A stretch of 21,565 nt of DNA, taken from positions 1-21,565 of the forward strand of contig JAZNIW010000045.1 of assembly GCA_045577695.1 (NCBI GenBank), read 5' to 3'. Below, in pieces: positions 1-6,921 of the stretch. The notes beneath the pieces were generated by a model. The model saw nothing but the letters and a program-made list of their open reading frames with translations, did not search any database and was not told the DNA's origin. Position 1 is the first letter of the stretch, and every line of letters begins with the position of its first letter. Origin of the DNA: UMGS1279 sp045577695 (GTDB taxonomy: Bacteria > Bacillota > Clostridia > Oscillospirales > Acutalibacteraceae). The position numbers were made by a program, and so were the translations under genes.

Positions 1-100
1 AAGCCGTAATGATATAGATACAAATCCACAGTGCTTGTCTTAATTATATCGCAGGTAGCTACTCCTGCAAATATAACCAATAATTTTAAGAAAGGAGACA

Positions 101-134
101 TAATTAAACCACCCCTTTCGAGATGGTTTAATTA
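101..134 (+). promoter_or_regulatory. 11-bp inverted repeat between the SD-like site and the start of the XRE gene
   Basis: TAATTAAACCA (101-111) and TGGTTTAATTA (124-134) are perfect complements with a 12-nt loop. The element lies between AAAGGAG (91-97) and the ATG at 146. As RNA it would bring the SD to about 14 nt from the start. As DNA it could be a dimeric operator for the regulator encoded downstream. The sequence does not decide between the two. Confidence 0.55.
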
Positions 135-145
135 TACGTGAAATT

Positions 146-388
146 ATGAATACTAAAAATGCCGTTGCAGAACGTATTATTAAATTGTGTAATCAGAAAA
201 ATATTGCAATAAATGCTTTAGCAAATATATCGGGTATATCTCCGTCAACTCTTTATAGTGTTTTGAATGAAAAGAGTCAGAATCCCGGCATTGTTACCAT
301 TAAGAAATTATGTGATGGATTAGAAATTTCCTTGCGCGAATTCTTTGACGATGACATTTTTGATGATATAGAGCAGGAAATTAAATAA
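146..388 (+). CDS. Small XRE/Cro-type helix-turn-helix regulator
   Basis: An 80-residue protein that is almost entirely one HTH_3 domain. Helices around residues 5-17 and 21-30 are followed by the recognition segment GISPSTLYSVLNE (about 30-42) and a typical tail (KKLCDGLEISLREFF). The last 12 residues are acidic. It is probably a DNA-binding repressor; its target is not visible. The ATG at 146 is the only usual start after an in-frame stop at 101. The nearest Shine-Dalgarno-like sequence (AAAGGAG, 91-97) is about 48 nt upstream, separated by a perfect hairpin (101-134). A strong terminator follows the gene. It is a single-gene unit, divergent in function from the core genes beside it. The family call is firm; the role is unknown. 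Confidence 0.85.
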   Translation: MNTKNAVAERIIKLCNQKNIAINALANISGISPSTLYSVLNEKSQNPGIVTIKKLCDGLEISLREFFDDDIFDDIEQEIK

Positions 389-401
389 CTTTAGGAATAG
401 C

Positions 402-436
402 AAAGCACTCTGCCATAACAGCAGAGTGCTTTTTGT
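402..436 (+). terminator. Rho-independent terminator of the XRE gene
   Basis: AAAGCACTCTGC (402-413) pairs with GCAGAGTGCTTT (421-432) around a 7-nt loop. The right arm runs into a T tract (429-434). It begins 14 nt after the stop codon. Confidence 0.9.
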
Positions 437-439
437 TAT

Positions 440-492
440 AAAAAATCAAGCCATTTACACTCGGTTTCAAGTGTAAATGGCTTAAAGATTTT
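440..492 (-). terminator. lysS: 14-bp hairpin terminator, probable end of the lysS transcript
   Basis: AAGCCATTTACACT (448-461) and AGTGTAAATGGCTT (470-483) form a perfect 14-bp stem with an 8-nt loop. Read on the minus strand the stem is followed by GATTTTTTATAAC, a T tract, about 150 nt past the lysS stop. A shorter T run on the plus side (488-492) means it could also act in the other direction. I see no gene in 493-629, only short TGGCTTA-like direct repeats near 554-578. Confidence 0.65.
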
Positions 493-629
493 TGGAACTT
501 TTGCTCTTGCCTTGCCCACTTAAAACCGTCATTTTTTGCACAAAAACATGCATTGGCTTAAGTTTGGCTTATGGCTTACGATTTTAGCGGTTCAAAACCT
601 CGAAAAACACAGTATTTATGCGGTTTTTC

Positions 630-2126
630 TCAGTCTAAGGGTTTCATTGTGGGGAATAAGATAACCTCGCGGATAGAATCCGAATTGGTCAACATCATCA
701 CGGTGCGGTCAATGCCAATACCCATACCACCGGTCGGCGGCATACCATATTCCATCGCGGTTAAAAAATCTTCGTCTAACATTTCGGCCTCATCGTCGCC
801 GCGATCGCGTAATTCCAGTTGTTTTTCAAAGCGCTCCCGCTGGACGATGGGGTCATTTAACTCGGAATAGGCATTGGCCAATTCGCTATGACAAACGAAA
901 AGTTCAAATCGCTCAGTCAAGCGGGGATCGGCCGGCGAAGCTTTCGTCAGCGGCGAAACTTCTACCGGATACATCGTGATGAAGGTGGGTTGAATTAATT
1001 TTTCTTCGACCCTTTGATCAAAACAGGCATACAGCGCGTTGCCCCATGTCTTGTCGGCCGTTTCGGCCAATTCCACGCCGATGGACTCGGCGGCGGCTAC
1101 CGCCTCTGCATCATCCGTAATAACGCCAAAATCCACGCCGACATACTCTTTCACGGCATCCACCATAGTCAAACGGCGCCAACCGGGTGCCAGGTCGATT
1201 TTCTCGCCCATCCATTCCACTTCGTACTTGCCGTGAATGGCTTTGGCTGCACCCGAAATAATACCTTCGGCGATATCCATCATATCGTGGAAATCGGCAT
1301 AAGCTTGATACAATTCCACCGTAGTGAATTCGGGATTATGTTTGGTGTCCATCCCCTCGTTGCGGAAAATGCGACCGATTTCGTAAACGCGGTCCATCCC
1401 GCCGACTATTAAGCGCTTGAGGGGCAATTCGGTAGCAATACGCATATACATTGGCAAATTCAAGGTATTGTGATGAGTGATAAAGGGGCGCGCCGCGGCA
1501 CCGCCAACAATAGTATTGAGCACCGGCGTTTCCACCTCGGTGTAGTTCATATCATCGAGATATTGGCGCATAAATTTGATAAACTGCGAACGAATGACAA
1601 AATTGCGTTTAACGTTCTCATTCATAATCAAATCTACATAGCGTTGACGGAAACGTAGATCATTATTGGTTAAACCGTGGAATTTTTCCGGCAGGGGCAA
1701 AAGCGATTTGCTTAGCAACGTAATTCCCTTAGTATGGACTGAAATTTCCTCCGTCTTGGTTTTAAACACAAAGCCCTCTACCCCGACGATGTCACCGATA
1801 TCAAATTTTTTGAAAGCGGCATACAACTCTTCTCCGATGTCGTCACGGCGAATGTAAAGTTGAATTCTGCCGGTGGTATCTTGCAGGTTGAAAAAACTGG
1901 CCTTACCCATAATGCGGCGACTCATCATACGACCGGCAATACGGACCGTTTTTCCTTCATAGGACTCAAAATTGGCTTTAATATCAGCCGTATAACTGTC
2001 AAAGTTGAATTTGGTGATTTCAAAAGGATCGTTTCCGTTTTGTTTGAGTTCAGCCAATTTATCCCGACGAACCTTTAAAATTTCACTTAAATCTTGCTCT
2101 GCAGGGTTTTGCACCTGTTCTGTCAT
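630..2126 (-). CDS. lysS: Lysyl-tRNA synthetase, class II
   Basis: Charges tRNA-Lys with lysine in the cytoplasm. The 498 residues match the usual bacterial length. There is an N-terminal OB-fold anticodon-binding domain (about 55-155, with VRIAGRMMSRR). Class II motif 1 is around RSQFIKFMRQYLDDM, motif 2 at GRIFRNEGMD followed by NPEFTTVELYQAY, and motif 3 at the end (GGMGIGIDRTVMMLT). A GTG start at 2135 is open, but the SD AAAGGA lies directly against it. The ATG at 2126 sits 10 nt after AGGA and gives the usual MTEQ-like N-terminus, so I prefer it. It is the second gene after greA, 50 nt downstream, a common clostridial pair. Confidence 0.96.
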   Translation of the reverse strand: MTEQVQNPAEQDLSEILKVRRDKLAELKQNGNDPFEITKFNFDSYTADIKANFESYEGKTVRIAGRMMSRRIMGKASFFNLQDTTGRIQLYIRRDDIGEELYAAFKKFDIGDIVGVEGFVFKTKTEEISVHTKGITLLSKSLLPLPEKFHGLTNNDLRFRQRYVDLIMNENVKRNFVIRSQFIKFMRQYLDDMNYTEVETPVLNTIVGGAAARPFITHHNTLNLPMYMRIATELPLKRLIVGGMDRVYEIGRIFRNEGMDTKHNPEFTTVELYQAYADFHDMMDIAEGIISGAAKAIHGKYEVEWMGEKIDLAPGWRRLTMVDAVKEYVGVDFGVITDDAEAVAAAESIGVELAETADKTWGNALYACFDQRVEEKLIQPTFITMYPVEVSPLTKASPADPRLTERFELFVCHSELANAYSELNDPIVQRERFEKQLELRDRGDDEAEMLDEDFLTAMEYGMPPTGGMGIGIDRTVMMLTNSDSIREVILFPTMKPLD

Positions 2127-2176
2127 ACGCTGCACATCCTTTCTTTAAGGGAACCTCTTCCCGAAACACGCGTTAT

Positions 2177-2653
2177 TTACTGTTTTTCAATGGCGAGAAT
2201 TTGGTAAGAAACCTTCTCATCGCCAAGTTCCACTTCGACCGTTTCTTTGACCGAATGACCGATAAGGGCTTTGCCCACCGGAGATTCATCCGAAATTTTA
2301 TCGTTGAGGGGGTCAGCCTCGGCTGATCCGACAATAGCGTAGGAGAATTCTTCGTCCAAACACATATCTTTCACGGTAACCTTAACGCCAACGGCCACTT
2401 TATCTAAATTCAAATTTTCTTCCGAAATAATTTCGTAATTTTTGAGCATAACTTCCAGTTCGATGATACGAGCCTCCATTTTTGCTTGCTCGTTTTTGGC
2501 ATCGTCGTACTCACTGTTTTCCGAAAGGTCGCCATAACCGCGCGCTATTTTAATGCGCTCGGCAATATCGCGACGTCCGTTGGTTTTTAAATGTTCCAAC
2601 TCCTGTTGGAGTTTTTGTAAGCCTTCTTCGGTGAATTTGTATGTTTTGGCCAT
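2177..2653 (-). CDS. greA: Transcription elongation factor GreA
   Basis: Rescues backtracked RNA polymerase by stimulating transcript cleavage. The 158 residues equal the family length. The N-terminal coiled coil (about 1-75) carries the tip motif GDLSENSEYDDAK, with the acidic residues that enter the polymerase channel. The C-terminal FKBP-like domain contains SPVGKALIGHSVKETVEV. AAAGGA stands 11 nt before the ATG. It is first in the greA-lysS unit, behind a consensus SigA promoter and a leader containing a terminator-like hairpin. Confidence 0.96.
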   Translation of the reverse strand: MAKTYKFTEEGLQKLQQELEHLKTNGRRDIAERIKIARGYGDLSENSEYDDAKNEQAKMEARIIELEVMLKNYEIISEENLNLDKVAVGVKVTVKDMCLDEEFSYAIVGSAEADPLNDKISDESPVGKALIGHSVKETVEVELGDEKVSYQILAIEKQ

Positions 2654-2678
2654 ATCTATCTATTTCCTTTCGAACACA

Positions 2679-2729
2679 TCGCGAAAAAACAAAGAAAAAC
2701 CGGAAAACTCCGGCTCTTTTTTCTCGCGA
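2679..2729 (-). promoter_or_regulatory. greA: Terminator-like nested hairpin in the greA leader
   Basis: On the minus strand CCGGA (2709-2713) pairs with TCCGG (2700-2704), followed by TTTTTCTTTGTTTTTT, the form of a short intrinsic terminator. It is nested inside an outer stem made of two TCGCGA copies (2724-2729 and 2679-2684) extended by A/T pairs that would capture the T tract. It lies between the promoter and the greA ribosome site, so it may attenuate greA-lysS. The inner stem is only 5 bp. Confidence 0.5.
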
Positions 2730-2744
2730 CATAATATATTACCT

Positions 2745-2773
2745 ATTATAATCACAACCCATAGAAAAGTCAA
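2745..2773 (-). promoter_or_regulatory. SigA promoter of greA-lysS
   Basis: Minus strand -35 TTGACT (2768-2773), a 17-nt spacer, and -10 TATAAT (2745-2750). Transcription should start near 2738, giving a leader of about 85 nt before greA. Confidence 0.85.
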
Positions 2774-2907
2774 GTTTTTTCTCTTGAAATTTCCTTTCTA
2801 TACCATATGCCAAAGTGTCTCGCCTTATGCAAACAAACAAAAATAATTTTTTTATTTTCTTTTTTTAAAATTGTTGTAACTATGGTCATAATTTGGTAAA
2901 ATAATAG

Positions 2908-2916
2908 TGATATAAT
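2908..2916 (+). promoter_or_regulatory. Extended -10 promoter for the 2.9-6.8 kb gene run
   Basis: TGATATAAT (2908-2916) is a full TGn-TATAAT extended -10. No good -35 is visible at the right distance. The start point would fall near 2923, leaving a very short leader before AAGGA (2929-2933). Confidence 0.6.
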
Positions 2917-2940
2917 TATTTTTTGAAAAAGGATTTGAAT

Positions 2941-3615
2941 TTGGTGAAACAAATTGAGACTACAAGTTTATTCGACTTAACTCACACCCTCGCGGCCGAT
3001 TTGCTGGCTTCGGTTACCTACCCCTTTGAAGCCCTGCCGCTGATTGGTGAGTTTATTGCCCGCATCGGCCGAATTTTGCCCGAAGAGGAATATGAAGCAA
3101 TCGGATCGGATATTTGGGTGGCGCGGGATGCTGTTTTGGCCCCATCTGCCATGCTGCACGGCCCCTGCATCATTGACCATAACGCCGAATTGCGCACCGG
3201 CGCCTTTCTTCGTGGCAATGTATTGGTGGGCAAAAACGCCGTGGTTGGCAATTCCACCGAACTTAAAAACGTTATTTTGTTTGATAACGTTCAGGTTCCG
3301 CACTACAACTATGTCGGCGATTCCATTTTGGGTTACAAGGCCCATATGGGAGCCGGCGCCATCACCTCCAACGTCAAAAGCGACAAATCCTTAGTGGTGC
3401 TCAAGGGGATCGACTTTTCATTGCCGACCCATTTGAAAAAAGTGGGGGCAATGTTGGGTGACTTTGTCGAAGTGGGATGCAATACCGTTTTAAACCCCGG
3501 CACCGTGGTAGGTCGCAACACCCAGATTTACCCCCTTTCTTCGGTGCGCGGTGTAGTACCGGCCGATTGCATTTACAAATCCAAAACAATGCCTGAAATT
3601 GTCAAGAAAATTTAA
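2941..3615 (+). CDS. Left-handed beta-helix (hexapeptide) acyltransferase-like protein, GlmU C-terminal type
   Basis: About 224 residues. After an N-terminal region of about 60 residues comes a run of hexapeptide repeats that build a left-handed beta helix (DIWVARDAVLAPSAMLHGPC onward). The segment PHYNYVGDSILGYKAHMGAG resembles the acetyl-acceptor region of GlmU, including the histidine and the GAGAITSN turn. There is no nucleotidyltransferase domain, although proteins like this are often annotated as UDP-GlcNAc pyrophosphorylase. It probably acylates a sugar or nucleotide sugar; the substrate is unknown. No ATG is available. TTG at 2941 or GTG at 2944 lies 7-10 nt after AAGGA; I chose TTG. 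It is the first gene of the plus-strand run. Confidence 0.8.
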   Translation: MVKQIETTSLFDLTHTLAADLLASVTYPFEALPLIGEFIARIGRILPEEEYEAIGSDIWVARDAVLAPSAMLHGPCIIDHNAELRTGAFLRGNVLVGKNAVVGNSTELKNVILFDNVQVPHYNYVGDSILGYKAHMGAGAITSNVKSDKSLVVLKGIDFSLPTHLKKVGAMLGDFVEVGCNTVLNPGTVVGRNTQIYPLSSVRGVVPADCIYKSKTMPEIVKKI

Positions 3616-3636
3616 AGCAAAAGGAACTATATAACA

Positions 3637-4182
3637 ATGGAAAAATGGGACGTTTATACCGCCGAGGGGGAGCCGACCGGCCGCACCGTTGTGCGCGGCA
3701 CCGGCACCTTGAAATCCGGCGAATATCATTTAGTGGTACACGTTTGGCCGTATAACGATTACGGAAGTCTATTGATTCAAAAACGCACCAAAACCAGACG
3801 GATGATGCCCAACATATGGGCGGCCACCGGAGGCGCCGCCATCGCCGGCGAAACCTCTTTGGAGGCTGCCAAACGCGAACTGTACGAAGAATTGGGGATT
3901 TTGGCACAAGAGGGTCAACTACAACCTGTCAAACGGCTCAAACGCCGCAACTCCTTGTTAGATATTTGGGCCATTCACACCGATGCCTACGTTCCGGAAA
4001 TGACCCTGCAAAAAAGCGAGGTTGCCAAGGCCAAATGGGTTAGTTTCAGTACACTAAACAGTATGATAAAAAGCGGCGAATATCACGATTACGGCAAAGA
4101 ATATTTTGCCCAAATTCACCGACTGGTTGCCGATATTAAGGTAAAAAAAGCAAAGGAGGATTCGGTTGGAATTTCCAACTAA
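3637..4182 (+). CDS. Nudix hydrolase, isopentenyl-diphosphate-isomerase-like subgroup
   Basis: A 181-residue single-domain protein. The Nudix box is complete (GX5EX7REXXEEXG): it starts at GAAIAGE and runs through RELYEELGI at about residues 68-90. The opening EKWDVYTAEGEPTGR is typical of the Nudix subgroup related to IDI and often annotated as such. It lacks obvious isomerase-specific residues that I can verify, so I call it a hydrolase of unknown nucleotide-type substrate. AAGGA precedes the ATG. It begins 21 nt after the previous gene and ends 9 nt before the next one, so the genes are likely cotranscribed. Confidence 0.9.
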   Translation: MEKWDVYTAEGEPTGRTVVRGTGTLKSGEYHLVVHVWPYNDYGSLLIQKRTKTRRMMPNIWAATGGAAIAGETSLEAAKRELYEELGILAQEGQLQPVKRLKRRNSLLDIWAIHTDAYVPEMTLQKSEVAKAKWVSFSTLNSMIKSGEYHDYGKEYFAQIHRLVADIKVKKAKEDSVGISN

Positions 4183-4191
4183 AAAAGCACT

Positions 4192-5142
4192 ATGGGAATT
4201 TCTGTAGAGGGACAACAATGTCCCATTTGTCACGCCTATTTTATAGAGGGGGACGACGTGGTTTTTTGTCCGGAATGCGGCGCACCGCATCACCGCGACT
4301 GTTACCATTCGGTTGGGGAATGTGCATTTAAAGAAAAGCACAACACACCCGAACAATACACCCGTCCCAAGCCAACATCGAATATGCAACCTCACCAATC
4401 AGAACCCAAAGAGGATGTCGAAACCGAAAAAACCTGCCCCCACTGTGGGCAACACTTTGTGGCCAAAGGAAATGTTTGCCCTTTCTGCGGCAAGCCGCTC
4501 TCGATGGGGCAAACCCCTTTTGGCACGCCGATTGTATTTTTTGACGCGATGGGCGGAGTAGGAAAAGATGAAACCATTGAAGGCATACCGGCTACCGAAG
4601 TACGCGATTATGTGGTGGTAAACACCCCTCGGTATCTTCCCCGTTTTAAACAACTGCATCATAGAAGAAAATGTTCTTGGAACTGGGCTGCCTTTTTTGT
4701 TCCCAACGCTTGGTATTTTTACCGCAAAATGTATTTTCCCGGTATTCTGTTCTTTTTGTTTTCGGTAGTTGCCAATGTGATGATATCGGCGCTCAGCCTC
4801 GCCTTGGTCAATGTGCCGGAAGAAGCCTTGGTCAACACTGCCACTATGGCAAAATACCTGGCCGAACATCTACACACCATCCCCCCTGTTTTCATCGGTA
4901 TTAGCATAGCAGGAATAGGCTTTGGTTTGATATTGCGGGTTGTCTCGGCACTATTTGGGGATTGGATTTACCGCACCAATGCCCTTTCGCGCATCCACAC
5001 CCTTCACGAAAAATCCGAAGAGAATTCCAACACGCCCTTTGCCGCTAAACTTCGTCGGGCGGGCGGTGTCAATCCGACGCTCGGTCTGTTGGGATTGTTT
5101 GGATTACAGTGGGTTGTGCAAATTCTTTTTCTGTTTATATAA
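4192..5142 (+). CDS. Zinc-finger membrane protein: RING-like finger, zinc ribbon and DUF2628-like membrane domain
   Basis: 316 residues. The N-terminus carries a RING-like zinc finger (CPIC, then CPECGAPHHRDCY, about residues 10-43). A second zinc ribbon follows after a linker (CPHCGQ and CPFCGK, about 82-101). A short region leads to a membrane part with three or four segments, opening with WNWAAFFVPNAWYFYRKMY (about 163-181), which resembles DUF2628. The fingers are probably cytoplasmic. The function is unknown. The only strong SD (AAAGGAGGA, 4152-4160) is 31 nt upstream of the ATG and inside the end of the Nudix gene, so translation may depend on reinitiation from the preceding stop at 4180-4182. 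The next-but-one feature on this strand is a paralogue in layout. Confidence 0.75.
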   Translation: MGISVEGQQCPICHAYFIEGDDVVFCPECGAPHHRDCYHSVGECAFKEKHNTPEQYTRPKPTSNMQPHQSEPKEDVETEKTCPHCGQHFVAKGNVCPFCGKPLSMGQTPFGTPIVFFDAMGGVGKDETIEGIPATEVRDYVVVNTPRYLPRFKQLHHRRKCSWNWAAFFVPNAWYFYRKMYFPGILFFLFSVVANVMISALSLALVNVPEEALVNTATMAKYLAEHLHTIPPVFIGISIAGIGFGLILRVVSALFGDWIYRTNALSRIHTLHEKSEENSNTPFAAKLRRAGGVNPTLGLLGLFGLQWVVQILFLFI

Positions 5143-5216
5143 TTCACCCTACACACTGCACTGCGATGTTACTTCCTACATCAATACAGTGGAAACACCA
5201 TTAAGGAGGTTTTTCT

Positions 5217-6149
5217 ATGCAATCCAACACGTCATCCAACACCGTAAAAATCTGTCCCGCTTGCGGTGCCAAAAATAAGTCGGTCTACCGCTACTGTAAC
5301 GAATGCGGGGCGCCGCTTTCGGGGGGGATACCCACTGCCACAGCCGGTGGCTATGCAAGCTCCCCCGTCCCCCGTTTCACCGCCCAGACGGTGGCCAACA
5401 CCTCTCCTCCCGCGGACCCCTCGTTTGAAACCGTTTCCTGCAGCGATATGTTTCTTTACACCGGTCAAAAACCAAAACTGTACGATATTCTCAGACGGCA
5501 GCAAATGAATCCGGCCGGAAAAATCTTTTGTCTTCCCCTATTTTTGTTAGGAATCTTTTTTGGTTTTTTCGGTCTAGCCTGCTGGTACTTATATCACAAG
5601 TTATACAAACAAGGCTTTGCTACACTGGCAGCCGCCCTTCTTATTTCGCTATGCGCCTATATTTCAACCGTCGAAATTATGCAACCCTTTTTCAATTGGT
5701 ACGGCGACCTACTTGGACAATTCATCCATAGCCCTGCTTTCTTTGAAAATATGGCTCCCGAACAACTACAACAATTCATCTTCGGTTCCTTATCCGACCT
5801 ATTGGATAATCGTATGTCACCATTTTCGCAGGTGTGCAATATGATTGCTCAATTTGGCAGATTAACCGGATTTGCCCTTTCGATTATTCTTCCCTTCTTC
5901 GCTTACGAAACCTATCGAAAAACCGCCATTTCGCGCATTAAGGCTGCCTATGCCAAAGAGACAACCCCAAACATTGCGAAAGTCGGCGGTTGTAACGGTG
6001 GTCTCTTGGCAGTGGTGATTGTGGCATATATCCTACTCTCTATTACCGTCACCATCCTGCTGGTAGCTCCCATTATCCAAACTTTGGTAGAACAGCTCTC
6101 TGCCCTACCTCTTTCATTGGGGAACGCCCCTCAACTCTTTTGGTATTAA
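5217..6149 (+). CDS. Zinc-ribbon membrane protein, DUF2628-like
   Basis: 310 residues. A single N-terminal zinc ribbon (CPACGAKN then CNECGAPL, about 13-34) is followed by a Pro/Thr/Ser-rich linker and then by a membrane domain with about five hydrophobic segments (about 105-125, 132-150, 218-236, 262-285). ACWYLYHKLYKQG is the equivalent of the WYFYRKMYFPG element in the upstream gene. It shares the finger-linker-membrane plan with that gene but has one finger fewer and little other identity. AAGGAGG stands 8 nt before the ATG. The 74-nt gap to the previous gene shows no terminator. Its stop lies 5 nt before the start of the next gene. The function is unknown. Confidence 0.75.
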   Translation: MQSNTSSNTVKICPACGAKNKSVYRYCNECGAPLSGGIPTATAGGYASSPVPRFTAQTVANTSPPADPSFETVSCSDMFLYTGQKPKLYDILRRQQMNPAGKIFCLPLFLLGIFFGFFGLACWYLYHKLYKQGFATLAAALLISLCAYISTVEIMQPFFNWYGDLLGQFIHSPAFFENMAPEQLQQFIFGSLSDLLDNRMSPFSQVCNMIAQFGRLTGFALSIILPFFAYETYRKTAISRIKAAYAKETTPNIAKVGGCNGGLLAVVIVAYILLSITVTILLVAPIIQTLVEQLSALPLSLGNAPQLFWY

Positions 6150-6154
6150 CCGCT

Positions 6155-6844
6155 ATGTATCGCTATTTACTGTTTGATTTAGATGATACTCTATTAGACT
6201 TTAAAGGGGCGGAAAAAGAGGCAATACGAGAAATTTTCCAAACCTTTGGGATCGATTCCTCCGACCAAACCATCGACCTGTATTCTGCCATTAACGATGC
6301 CTATTGGAAACGCTTTGAAAAGGGCGAAATCAAAAGAGCTGATATTTTCGAAGGGCGGTTTATCACCCTTTCCGAAAACATCAACCACCCCTTTGATACT
6401 GCGGCGGTGGCCGCCGCCTATTTTGAGGCACTTTCGCACCGTGGCAATCTATTTCCCTACGCCATTCCGTTGTTGAAAGAATGCAACAAAAAAGGCTACA
6501 CCTTGGCCGCTATCACCAACGGCTCCACCAAGCCGCAAACCGGCCGCATTCAAGCTGCCAATATTGGAAAATATTTCGGCGGCGGCATTTACATTTCGGA
6601 AGAAATCGGTCACCAAAAACCGCAAAAGGAATATTTCGAATTTGTACTCAATGCCCTTGGCAACCCCCCTAAAAGCGAGATTTTACTACTGGGGGATTCG
6701 CTTTCGGGCGATATTGCCGGCGCAAAAAAAATGGGGATAGACTGTTGCTTCGTCAACCTGCGCGAACAGAAAATTCCCCCTACCACTCACCCCAACTACA
6801 CCGTTTTTCGATTGGAAGATATTATGGCGGTGTGTGGGCTGTAG
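6155..6844 (+). CDS. HAD-superfamily phosphatase, YjjG/YfnB type
   Basis: 229 residues. The HAD motifs are all present: motif I FDLDDTLLDF (about 6-15), motif II ITNGS (about 118), the motif III lysine in HQKPQKEYF (about 150), and motif IV LLGDSLSGDIAGAKKMGID (about 172-190). A cap domain lies between motifs I and II. YjjG/YfnB members are 5'-nucleotidases active on non-canonical nucleotides; that role is inferred from family similarity. An open TTG at 6140 would add five residues, but the ATG at 6155 gives the usual MYRYLLFDLDDT start. No SD is visible. It starts 5 nt after the preceding stop, which suggests translational coupling. Confidence 0.85.
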   Translation: MYRYLLFDLDDTLLDFKGAEKEAIREIFQTFGIDSSDQTIDLYSAINDAYWKRFEKGEIKRADIFEGRFITLSENINHPFDTAAVAAAYFEALSHRGNLFPYAIPLLKECNKKGYTLAAITNGSTKPQTGRIQAANIGKYFGGGIYISEEIGHQKPQKEYFEFVLNALGNPPKSEILLLGDSLSGDIAGAKKMGIDCCFVNLREQKIPPTTHPNYTVFRLEDIMAVCGL

Positions 6845-6860
6845 TAATCAAATGAACCAA

Positions 6861-6918
6861 AAAGGATGTAGGCTAAGTGTCCCTCTGTAACACTTAGCCT
6901 ACATCCTTTATTTTTTAT
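6861..6918. terminator. Bidirectional terminator between the plus-strand run and the leu operon
   Basis: AAAGGATGTAGGCTAAGTG (6861-6879) and its perfect complement (6891-6909) form a 19-bp stem with an 11-nt loop. ATTTTTT follows on the plus strand and TTTTT on the minus strand. It can end both convergent units. Confidence 0.93.
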
Positions 6919-6921
6919 CTG

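Noticed and set aside
571..870. Plus-strand 99-codon frame and other plus-strand frames inside lysS (1014-1412, 1470-1658, 1666-2078)
   Set aside because: They are antisense to the well-supported lysS frame and have no recognisable domains or ribosome sites.
2077..2135. GTG start at 2135 for lysS
   Set aside because: The SD would touch the start codon. The ATG at 2126 has normal spacing and the usual N-terminus.
4399..4869. Minus-strand 156-codon frame over the RING-like membrane gene
   Set aside because: The plus-strand frame has paired zinc-finger cysteines and membrane segments; the minus frame has neither a domain nor a ribosome site.
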